From: RGIG3009 sp045578425
Lineage (GTDB): Bacteria > Bacillota > Clostridia > Oscillospirales > Acutalibacteraceae
Direction of reading: 5' to 3'
NCBI GenBank assembly: GCA_045578425.1
Contig: JAZNKF010000007.1
Coordinates: 1 to 25,789, forward strand
DNA length: 25,789 nt
A program made the position numbers and the translations under genes. The number at the start of each line of letters is the position of its first letter. Position 1 is the stretch's first letter. The notes beneath the pieces are model-generated. The model searched no databases. It was not told the origin of the DNA and saw nothing but the letters and a program-made list of their open reading frames with translations. Positions 1 through 6,629 of this stretch are shown here, one piece after another.

Positions 1-1
1 T

Positions 2-679
2 GCGCAACGTAAGATTACGGCTGTGGTAGATAAACCGGAAGAAGGTGTTACCGAATTCCATTTCGACGGTGAACCGCTTGATTTGGTGGCGGCAACCGAC
101 TTCATTGGTTCGGCACCGATTTTCACAAACTATGTGGAAGACGCTCCGAGCGGCGGCATGACCACGTGGCATACCGGCCGTGCTAACTGGATTACCACAG
201 ATGCCGATTTGATGATTACGCAAAACCCCGTCCGTTATCGTTGGATTGAAAACCCCGTGGGTAACGTATGGCACTATTTGCCGGACATCACGTTCAACAA
301 CGGACAAATGTATGTTTGCAACAACATGCGTGATTACGAGATTTGCAAAGCCGATGGTACCGCGTACGTGCCGGTAGGCGAGCCGTTTGAAAACAACTAT
401 TACGATAACGGTAGTAAGGCTGATGTCACCGGTAAAAACTACTGGATTACGTCGCTTATCGATGACTCCGGTCACTTGTTTGGCGATGCGTACGATAAGG
501 AATTGTTGTCGAATCAAGCGTTTGGTGCCTATTACTATGGCGAAAGTCTCCTTTTGAACGGCGGCGGTTTCGATCACTTGTGGAGATGTAACATGTTGAC
601 AAACCGTGGTTGGGCGACAGCAGACACAAACTGGTATTTGTACGGTTCGCGCTTGTTATACAAACAAATTCAAGAATAA
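2..679 (+). CDS. 3' end of an unrecognised Trp/Tyr-rich protein (5' truncated)
   Basis: The reading frame is open from the first bases of the window to a TAA at 677-679, so the gene begins upstream and only about 225 C-terminal residues are visible. I do not recognise a family. The visible part is rich in aromatic residues and glycine/asparagine (eight Trp, many Tyr, for example the segments YRWIENPVGNVWHY and TADTNWYLYGSRLLY) and has few Lys/Arg, a composition common in extracellular or cell-surface beta-sheet domains; that is inference. No membrane segment, sortase motif or dockerin-like repeat is visible at the C-terminus, which ends in KQIQE. A GTG at position 23 is only an internal codon. 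It is followed 14 bases later by a 40-residue peptide gene with its own strong ribosome binding site, so the two probably share a transcript that ends at the 836-882 terminator. Confidence 0.75.
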   Translation, partial: AQRKITAVVDKPEEGVTEFHFDGEPLDLVAATDFIGSAPIFTNYVEDAPSGGMTTWHTGRANWITTDADLMITQNPVRYRWIENPVGNVWHYLPDITFNNGQMYVCNNMRDYEICKADGTAYVPVGEPFENNYYDNGSKADVTGKNYWITSLIDDSGHLFGDAYDKELLSNQAFGAYYYGESLLLNGGGFDHLWRCNMLTNRGWATADTNWYLYGSRLLYKQIQE

Positions 680-693
680 GGGGAGGACAGACA

Positions 694-816
694 ATGAAAG
701 AGTATAGTAAACCGATTGTGGAAATTGAGACATTGTTTGCCGATGCAGATTTGGCTGCACCTTCTCTTATCATTAGTAAAGGTGAAGACTTCATTTTTGA
801 CGACGAAGGTGAATAG
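694..816 (+). CDS. 40-residue acidic peptide with KPxVE-type N-terminus
   Basis: ATG at 694 follows a GGGGAGG ribosome binding site (680-686) with a 7-base gap; the stop is TAG at 814-816. A longer frame opening upstream inside the preceding gene lacks such a site, so 694 is preferred. The 40-residue product starts MKEYSKPIVEIE and ends FIFDDEGE. It has 3 Lys against 11 Asp/Glu, no Cys, no Trp, no signal peptide and no membrane segment. Short proteins beginning with a Lys/Tyr-rich stretch plus K-P-x-[VI]-E are common, usually unannotated, in gut Clostridia; I recall this pattern from experience rather than from a named family. It sits directly behind the truncated Trp-rich gene and directly before a strong terminator, so it is the last gene of that operon. 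It could be a modified-peptide precursor, an accessory of the upstream protein, or a small regulator; the sequence does not decide. Confidence 0.7.
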   Translation: MKEYSKPIVEIETLFADADLAAPSLIISKGEDFIFDDEGE

Positions 817-835
817 TAAGCCCACTACCTCCTTC

Positions 836-882
836 AACAACTTTACCCGTGTGATTTCACACGGGTAAAGTTGTTTTGTTTT
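836..882 (+). terminator. Intrinsic terminator after the 40-residue peptide gene
   Basis: Perfect 19-base inverted repeat, left arm 836-854 and right arm 857-875, with a GC-rich CCCGTGTGA/TCACACGGG core and a T-rich tail (TTGTTTT) after the right arm. It closes the operon of the first two genes before the thrC promoter. Confidence 0.9.
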
Positions 883-918
883 ACCTTTCAATACTCATTT
901 TTTAAAGTGAAGTTTTCC

Positions 919-947
919 TTTACAAACAGCGGCAGATTTGGTATAAT
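919..947 (+). promoter_or_regulatory. Sigma-A promoter of thrC
   Basis: TTTACA at 919-924 and TATAAT at 942-947, spaced by 17 bases. The -10 is a consensus match and the -35 is 5/6. Transcription would start near 954, giving a leader of only about 24 bases before the thrC ATG, too short for a riboswitch or T-box. Confidence 0.85.
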
Positions 948-977
948 GATATGTCGTAAATCAAAGGAGTGGGAAGT

Positions 978-2468
978 ATGAATTATAAAAGTACGCGCGA
1001 TAATACGGTTTCGGTGACTGCTGCACAGGCTATCACACGCGGTTTGTCTGCCGAGGGCGGGTTGTTTGTCCCGGAGGCTTTACCGCAATTGTCTGCAGCG
1101 GATTGGGAACTGTTGCGTTCGCAATCCTATGTTGACCGTGCAGTTACGGTTTTATCGCGGTTTTTAACGGATTTTACGTCGGAAGAAGTAAAAGACTGCG
1201 CTTCGTCGGCGTACACTGCCGAGCACTTTGGCAGCACCGATATTGCGCCGATTTATACGCTCAAAAACGATACGCATATTTTGGAATTGTGGCATGGCCC
1301 GACTTGCGCATTCAAAGATATGGCGTTGCAGATTTTACCGCATCTTATGCGTGTTTCTTCTCAAAAAACGGCAGACGGTAAAGAGATTGTTATTTTGGTT
1401 GCTACGTCGGGCGATACAGGCAAAGCCGCATTGGAAGGTTTCCGCGATGCGCCTCATACACGCATTGTGGTATTTTATCCCGAAAACGGCGTCAGCCCCA
1501 TGCAAAAACTGCAAATGACCACACAAGAAGGCGCAAACGTTGGAGTGTGCGCCATCAATGGTAACTTTGATGATGCACAAACCGGTGTTAAAACCATCTT
1601 TACCGATCATGCCGTTGCCGAAAAAATGGCAAAACAAGGTCAAATGCTTTCTTCGGCAAACTCCATTAACTGGGGACGCTTGGTGCCGCAAATTGTGTAT
1701 TATATTTCAGCCTATTGTGATTTGGTAAAAGAGGGCAAAATTTGTCAAGGCGACCCTATCAATGTTGTTGTTCCTACCGGCAACTTTGGCAATATTTTGG
1801 CGGCCTATTACGCACGCGAAATGGGCATGCCCGTTAATCGTTTGATTTGTGCTTCCAACTGCAACAACGTGTTGTCAGATTTTATCAAAACAGGTACGTA
1901 TGACCGCAATCGCTCGTTCCACATGACGGCTTCTCCGTCGATGGATATTTTGATTTCTTCCAATTTGGAACGGTTGTTGTATCATTTATCAGGCGAAGAT
2001 GCAGCCTTGGTAGGGAAAATGATGGCCGAACTCAAAGAAAGCGGCAAATACACCGTGCCTGCCTCATTGCTGGCTTCGTTGCAAGGATTATTTACCGCCG
2101 GTTGGTGTGACGATGCCGATACGTTGCAAGAAATTCGTGCCACTTTTGAAGAAGAAAACTATTTGTGCGATACGCATACCGCGGTAGCAAAATGTGTATA
2201 CCGTCGGTATCGCGAACAAAGCGGGGATACCACACCGACAGTGATTGCTTCTACTGCCAATCCCTATAAGTTCTCTGCCAGTGTTTTATCGGCGCTGGGC
2301 GGTGACCGCAATGACTTGGATGAGTTCCAAAAGGTGGAATCTTTGAACGCCGTAACGGGATCTCCCATTCCGTCTCCGTTGCTCACGTTAAAAGACAAGG
2401 CAGTGCGCTTTACAAAGGTTTGCAAACGTGACGAAATGGAAGAGGCCGTATTTGAGTTTTTGAAGTAG
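978..2468 (+). CDS. thrC: Threonine synthase
   Basis: Catalyses the pyridoxal-phosphate-dependent conversion of O-phosphohomoserine to threonine, the last step of threonine synthesis, in the cytoplasm. The 496-residue product begins MNYKSTRDN, typical of the long (about 450-500 residue) threonine synthase class. The PLP lysine is K113 in HGPTCAFKDMALQ, and the phosphate-binding SGDTGKA loop lies near residues 144-150, followed by the VFYPENGVSPMQKLQM segment characteristic of the family. ATG 978 is chosen over an in-frame GTG at 969 because an AAAGGAG site (963-969) sits 8 bases upstream of 978 and overlaps the GTG. It has its own promoter. The metallophosphoesterase gene follows after 8 bases, so the two are probably co-transcribed. 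No thrA/thrB lies nearby. Confidence 0.95.
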   Translation: MNYKSTRDNTVSVTAAQAITRGLSAEGGLFVPEALPQLSAADWELLRSQSYVDRAVTVLSRFLTDFTSEEVKDCASSAYTAEHFGSTDIAPIYTLKNDTHILELWHGPTCAFKDMALQILPHLMRVSSQKTADGKEIVILVATSGDTGKAALEGFRDAPHTRIVVFYPENGVSPMQKLQMTTQEGANVGVCAINGNFDDAQTGVKTIFTDHAVAEKMAKQGQMLSSANSINWGRLVPQIVYYISAYCDLVKEGKICQGDPINVVVPTGNFGNILAAYYAREMGMPVNRLICASNCNNVLSDFIKTGTYDRNRSFHMTASPSMDILISSNLERLLYHLSGEDAALVGKMMAELKESGKYTVPASLLASLQGLFTAGWCDDADTLQEIRATFEEENYLCDTHTAVAKCVYRRYREQSGDTTPTVIASTANPYKFSASVLSALGGDRNDLDEFQKVESLNAVTGSPIPSPLLTLKDKAVRFTKVCKRDEMEEAVFEFLK

Positions 2469-2476
2469 GTGTTTTC

Positions 2477-3166
2477 GTGTCGTTATTTGTTATTTCAGAC
2501 ACACATTTATCGTTAAACACGGACAAATCCATGACGGTGTTTCGCGGCTGGGATGATTATGTCAGCCGTTTGGAAAAACAGTGGCGTGCGGTTGTAAAAC
2601 CAACCGATACCGTTGTGATTGCCGGTGACATCTCTTGGGCAATGGCGTTAGAGGAAGCGTTGGCGGATTTTTCGTTTTTAAACAATTTGCCCGGTCGCAA
2701 ATTGCTTTTTAAGGGCAATCACGATTATTGGTGGTGTACCCGCCGCAAAATGGATGCGTTTTTGGAACAAAACGGATTATATTCTCTGCGCATTGTGCAT
2801 AATGATGCAGTGGCGGTAGATGACCGCTTTGCCGTATGCGGTTCGCGCGGGTGGTATGTTGACCCCACGGAAGAAGATAACACAAAAATTTTGCAACGCG
2901 AGGCGGCACGGCTGAAAATGTCGATTAATGCTGCCAAAAAAACAGGGTTGGAGCCGGTCGCGTTTTTGCATTATCCGCCCATTGTGGATGGTGTGGTATG
3001 CCGCGAAATCACGAACGTACTGCAAGAAGAGAGGATAACCCGCTGTTATTATGGTCACATTCACAGTGCGGGCATTAGGTCGGCTTTCCAAGGAGAATGG
3101 GAAGGTATTTCCATGAAACTTACTTCATGTGATGCACTTTCCTTTTGCCCGTTGTTAATTTCGTAA
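2477..3166 (+). CDS. Calcineurin-like metallophosphoesterase
   Basis: A 229-residue two-metal phosphoesterase of unknown substrate, probably cytoplasmic. The metallophosphoesterase signature is complete: D8-x-H10 in VISDTHLS, D51 in IAGDISWA, N81-H82 in KGNHDYWW, H165 in FLHYPP, and the GHIH motif at 193-196. The N-terminal wording (VISDTHLSLNTDKSM) matches a small conserved group I associate with Clostridia and related Firmicutes. It starts with GTG at 2477; a weak TAGGTG site (2466-2471) overlaps the thrC stop codon, so translation may be partly coupled to thrC. No other start with a better ribosome binding site is visible upstream. The function cannot be narrowed further from sequence; the thrC neighbourhood is not informative. 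Confidence 0.88.
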   Translation: MSLFVISDTHLSLNTDKSMTVFRGWDDYVSRLEKQWRAVVKPTDTVVIAGDISWAMALEEALADFSFLNNLPGRKLLFKGNHDYWWCTRRKMDAFLEQNGLYSLRIVHNDAVAVDDRFAVCGSRGWYVDPTEEDNTKILQREAARLKMSINAAKKTGLEPVAFLHYPPIVDGVVCREITNVLQEERITRCYYGHIHSAGIRSAFQGEWEGISMKLTSCDALSFCPLLIS

Positions 3167-3203
3167 TTTTTTCAAAAAAGGCGGAAAAATCTTCAAATTT
3201 TAG

Positions 3204-3232
3204 TAGAAATTTTTTGCAATGTATGTTATAAT
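3204..3232 (+). promoter_or_regulatory. Sigma-A promoter (extended -10) of the tig-clpP-clpX-lon-engB run
   Basis: TATAAT at 3227-3232 is preceded by TGT (extended -10). A 4/6 -35 element, TAGAAA, lies at 3204-3209 with a 17-base spacer. I looked for CtsR-type direct heptads (GGTCAAA) and a CIRCE-like inverted repeat in 3167-3273 and found neither, so heat control by those repressors is not indicated here. Confidence 0.75.
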
Positions 3233-3273
3233 AGCAAAACATATGGATTTCAAAAGCGTAGGAGGCAAAACAA

Positions 3274-4584
3274 ATGTCACTCAAATCAGCAAACAAAGTC
3301 GAAACCAACCGTGTGGAGTTGGAAATCGAAGTCGGCGCTGCCGAATTCGAAAAAGCAGTTGCGGCTGCTTACAAAAAGAACATTGGTAAAATGAACATTC
3401 CCGGTTTCCGCAAAGGTAAAGCTCCCCGTGCCTATGTTGAAAAGATTTTTGGCACCGGTGTGTTTTATGAAGATGCCGTTAATGCGGTGTATCCCGCCGC
3501 ATTGGACGAAGCTATTCGTGAATCCGGTTATGAATATGTGGAAGATAAAATTGATTTCGATGTCACTTCCGTTGGCGTAGAAGGTTTGTGTTTTAAAGCC
3601 GTTATCACCGTTAAACCCGAAGTGGAAGTTACGGAATACAAAGGCCTTAAAGCTGCTAAAAAATCCGTTTCGGTTAAAGAAGATGAAATCAAAGCGGAAC
3701 TCGAAAAAATGCAAGACCGCAACTCCCGCTTGGTAACGGTGGAAGACCGTGCTGCCGCAGAAGGCGATACCGTTGTTTTTGACTTTGACGGTTACGTGGA
3801 TGACAAAGTGTTTGACGGCGGCAAAGCCGAAAACTATTCTTTGGTTCTCGGTTCTCATCAATTTATTCCGGGATTTGAAGAACAAATCGTCGGCAAAAAC
3901 TCCGGTGAAGAATTTGACGTTACCGTTACTTTCCCCGAAGATTATCATGCCGCGGAATTAGCAGGCAAACCGGCTGTGTTCAAATGCAAATTGCATGAAA
4001 TCAAAGTCAAAGAATTGCCCGAACTCAATGACGATTTTGCCAAAGATTGCAGCGAGTTCGATACTTTGGACGAATTGAAAGCAGATGTCAAAGCCAAAAT
4101 CAAACATCAAAAAGAACATGCCGCTGAGGATGCTTTTGAAACCGAATTGTTAAATCAATTGGTAGAAAACCTCAAAGGTGAAATCCCCGAAGCTATGTAT
4201 GAAAACCGCGTAACCGAGAATGTTCGTGAGTTTGAATATCGTTTGCAATCGCAAGGTCTTAATTTACAAACCTATTTGCAATACACCGGCATGAACGATG
4301 AGGATTTCCGCAAAGGTTTCCGTGAACAAGCAGAACGCGCTGTCAAAGTCCGTTTGGCGCTTGAAAAGATTGCCGCTGTGGAAGGCATTGTTCCTACCGA
4401 AGAAGATTTGGAAACGGAATTTGCCAAATATGCAGAGCAATATAAAATGGAAGTCGAAAAGATTAAATCCTTTATTCCCAAAGAGGAATTGGCAAAAGAT
4501 TTGGCAGTTACCAAAGCCATGGATTTGGTAAAAGCAAACGCCGTAAAACCGCAAAAAGCAACCAAAGCTAAAAAAGAAGATTAA
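3274..4584 (+). CDS. tig: Trigger factor, ribosome-associated chaperone / prolyl isomerase
   Basis: Binds the ribosome exit tunnel and assists folding of nascent chains. The 436-residue length is normal. The N-terminal ribosome-binding domain carries the signature GFRKGKAPR at residues 44-52. A FKBP-type peptidyl-prolyl isomerase domain follows in the middle (about residues 150-245, with GDTVVFDFDGYVD and the FIPGFEEQIVG segment), then a long Lys/Glu-rich helical C-terminal chaperone domain ending in a basic tail. ATG 3274 follows a TAGGAGG site. The gene heads the proteostasis run; clpP starts 47 bases after its stop. Confidence 0.97.
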   Translation: MSLKSANKVETNRVELEIEVGAAEFEKAVAAAYKKNIGKMNIPGFRKGKAPRAYVEKIFGTGVFYEDAVNAVYPAALDEAIRESGYEYVEDKIDFDVTSVGVEGLCFKAVITVKPEVEVTEYKGLKAAKKSVSVKEDEIKAELEKMQDRNSRLVTVEDRAAAEGDTVVFDFDGYVDDKVFDGGKAENYSLVLGSHQFIPGFEEQIVGKNSGEEFDVTVTFPEDYHAAELAGKPAVFKCKLHEIKVKELPELNDDFAKDCSEFDTLDELKADVKAKIKHQKEHAAEDAFETELLNQLVENLKGEIPEAMYENRVTENVREFEYRLQSQGLNLQTYLQYTGMNDEDFRKGFREQAERAVKVRLALEKIAAVEGIVPTEEDLETEFAKYAEQYKMEVEKIKSFIPKEELAKDLAVTKAMDLVKANAVKPQKATKAKKED

Positions 4585-4631
4585 AATCCATAAAAATGGC
4601 GCATATTAGTGCTCGGAAAGGATGAGTGTGA

Positions 4632-5219
4632 ATGAGTAGTTTAGTCCCTTACGTTGTGGAACAAACCAGCCGCGGCGAACGTAGTTATGATATTTTTTCT
4701 CGGTTGCTTAACGACCGCATTATCATGTTGTCTGACGAAGTGAACGATACGACCGCATCGTTGGTGGTGGCACAATTACTGTATTTGGAGGGGCAAGACC
4801 CCGACAAAGACATTCATCTTTATATCAATAGCCCCGGCGGTTCGATTTCTGCCGGTATGGCAATTTACGACACCATGCAGTTTATCAAATGCGATGTTTC
4901 TACCATTTGTATCGGCATGGCGGCGAGTATGGGTTCGTTCTTGTTGGCAGCCGGTGCAAAAGGTAAGCGTCTGGCACTTCCCAACAGCGAAATCATGATT
5001 CACCAACCGCTTGGTGGTACTAAAGGGCAAGCCAGTGATATTAAAATCCAAGCCGAGCACATTTTGTTCATTCGTAATCGTATGAACACGTTGTTGTCTC
5101 AAATGACGGGGCAACCTTTGGAAGTTATCGAAAAAGATACTGATCGCGACAACTGGATGACAGCGGAAGATGCTGTGAAATACGGCATTATCGATAAAGT
5201 GATTGAAAAACGCGCATAA
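4632..5219 (+). CDS. clpP: ATP-dependent Clp protease proteolytic subunit
   Basis: Serine peptidase that forms a 14-subunit barrel and degrades proteins unfolded by ClpX. The product is 195 residues, the normal length. The triad is readable: S99 in GMAASMGSF, H124 in MIHQPLGG, and D173 in DTDRDNW (assigned by comparison with the family). The N-terminus VPYVVEQTSRGERSYDIFSRLL is the conserved axial-pore region. AAAGGA at 4617-4622 lies 9 bases before ATG 4632. clpX follows after 30 bases with no terminator between them, so protease and unfoldase are co-expressed. Confidence 0.97.
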   Translation: MSSLVPYVVEQTSRGERSYDIFSRLLNDRIIMLSDEVNDTTASLVVAQLLYLEGQDPDKDIHLYINSPGGSISAGMAIYDTMQFIKCDVSTICIGMAASMGSFLLAAGAKGKRLALPNSEIMIHQPLGGTKGQASDIKIQAEHILFIRNRMNTLLSQMTGQPLEVIEKDTDRDNWMTAEDAVKYGIIDKVIEKRA

Positions 5220-5249
5220 TTTATTTTTTGCAAAAAAGGAGGTGAGCGT

Positions 5250-6551
5250 ATGTCGAAAAATGAAGAAAATCGCATAGTATGTTGTTCCTTTTGCGGGAAA
5301 GCACAAGATGAGGTTTTTCGTTTGATTGCCGGTCCCGGCGTATACATTTGCAATGAATGTGTCGAGCTGTGCAGTGAAATTTTGGAAGATGGCGCTCATT
5401 TCTCCAAAAAACGTTCTCTGGACGCGGAAAACTCGTTCACTTTGCCGACTCCCAAAGAACTCAAAAAAGTGTTAGATGAATACGTTATTGGCCAAGATGC
5501 TGCAAAAATTACGTTATCGGTAGCGGTTTATAATCACTACAAGCGTATTTTTATGGGTGAAAGCACCGACGTTGACCTTGAAAAAAGTAATGTGTTGTTG
5601 CTTGGTCCTACCGGTGTCGGCAAAACGGCGTTAGCCCAAACCTTGGCAAAAACGTTGAACGTTCCGTTTGCTATTGCCGATGCCACCACGTTGACCGAAG
5701 CGGGTTACGTTGGTGAAGACGTGGAAAATATTTTGTTGCGTTTGTTGCAAGCGGCAGAGGGCAACGTCGAACGTGCCGAACGCGGTATCATTTACGTGGA
5801 CGAAATCGATAAAATTGCTCGTCGCAGTGAAAACCCCTCCATTACGCGGGATGTCAGCGGTGAGGGCGTTCAACAAGCACTTCTCAAAATTTTAGAAGGT
5901 ACCGTTTCCAACGTACCACCCGGCGGTGGAAGAAAACATCCGCAACAAGAGTTTATTCAAATTAACACATCCAATATTTTGTTTATTCTAGGCGGTGCGT
6001 TTGACGGTATTGAAAAAATCGTTGAAAAACGTGTTTCCTCCGGTGCGATGGGATTTGGCAATGAAGTCAAATCTAAAAAAGATTTTGAACAAGGGGAAAT
6101 GTACCGTCAGGTTGTACCGCAAGACCTTGTGAAATTTGGTTTAATTCCCGAATTGGTTGGTCGTATGCCGGTGATTACAGCTTTACAACCGTTAGACGTC
6201 AACGCTTTGGTCAAAATTTTGAGCGAACCGAAAAACGCGATACTCAAACAATATGCCGGTTTGTTCAAATTGGATGGTGTTGAGTTAGAGTTTACCAAAG
6301 ATGCGCTCAAGTCAGTGGCAGAAAAAACATTGCAACAAAACACGGGTGCTCGCGGTTTGCGTTCGGTGATGGAAGGATTGCTTACGAATTTGATGTTTGA
6401 AATTCCTTCGGACTATACCGTGGAAAAAATTGTGATTTCCCGTGCTTGTGTGGAAAATAATGCGCCTCCGGAGTTGATAAAAAATCCGGAACGCAAACCG
6501 ACGAGAATAAAAACACCGGGTAAGAAAACGGTAAAGCGCAAAGTCGGATAA
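5250..6551 (+). CDS. clpX: ClpX, ATP-dependent unfoldase of the ClpXP protease
   Basis: AAA+ hexamer that recognises, unfolds and threads substrates into ClpP. The 433-residue product has the N-terminal zinc-binding domain with Cys pairs C12/C15 and C34/C37, Walker A GPTGVGKT at 119-126, pore loop GYVG at 152-155, Walker B IIYVDEID at 180-187, and the sensor-2 region TGARGLRS near the C-terminus. The C-terminus is basic (KTPGKKTVKRKVG). A strong AAGGAGGTGAG site precedes ATG 5250. A terminator-like hairpin separates it from lon, so part of the transcription may stop here. Confidence 0.97.
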   Translation: MSKNEENRIVCCSFCGKAQDEVFRLIAGPGVYICNECVELCSEILEDGAHFSKKRSLDAENSFTLPTPKELKKVLDEYVIGQDAAKITLSVAVYNHYKRIFMGESTDVDLEKSNVLLLGPTGVGKTALAQTLAKTLNVPFAIADATTLTEAGYVGEDVENILLRLLQAAEGNVERAERGIIYVDEIDKIARRSENPSITRDVSGEGVQQALLKILEGTVSNVPPGGGRKHPQQEFIQINTSNILFILGGAFDGIEKIVEKRVSSGAMGFGNEVKSKKDFEQGEMYRQVVPQDLVKFGLIPELVGRMPVITALQPLDVNALVKILSEPKNAILKQYAGLFKLDGVELEFTKDALKSVAEKTLQQNTGARGLRSVMEGLLTNLMFEIPSDYTVEKIVISRACVENNAPPELIKNPERKPTRIKTPGKKTVKRKVG

Positions 6552-6576
6552 GGTAAAAAAAGTAAGGTTTTTCATG

Positions 6577-6614
6577 CAGCAGCCGACCGCTTTTGCGACC
6601 GGCTGCTGATTTTT
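6577..6614 (+). terminator. Terminator-like hairpin between clpX and lon
   Basis: Arms CAGCAGCCG (6577-6585) and CGGCTGCTG (6600-6608) form 9 pairs; after a 2-base internal mismatch the inner CGC/GCG pairs close a TTTT loop. A run of five T (6610-6614) follows at once, and the lon AGGAG site starts at 6615. No separate lon promoter is evident between 6552 and 6577, so this is more likely a leaky terminator or attenuator than an operon end. Confidence 0.7.
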
Positions 6615-6629
6615 AGGAGTGAAACAACA

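Noticed and set aside
969..977. GTG start for thrC three codons upstream of the chosen ATG
   Set aside because: It overlaps the ribosome binding site itself, so the ATG at 978 is the only well-placed start.
3286..3948. A 220-codon, Phe-rich open frame on the minus strand opposite tig
   Set aside because: Phe-rich translation is the mirror of GAA/AAA-rich codons of trigger factor; no independent gene signals.
4776..5399. A 207-codon minus-strand frame across clpP and clpX
   Set aside because: It overlaps two certain genes in the opposite strand and shows no recognisable domain.
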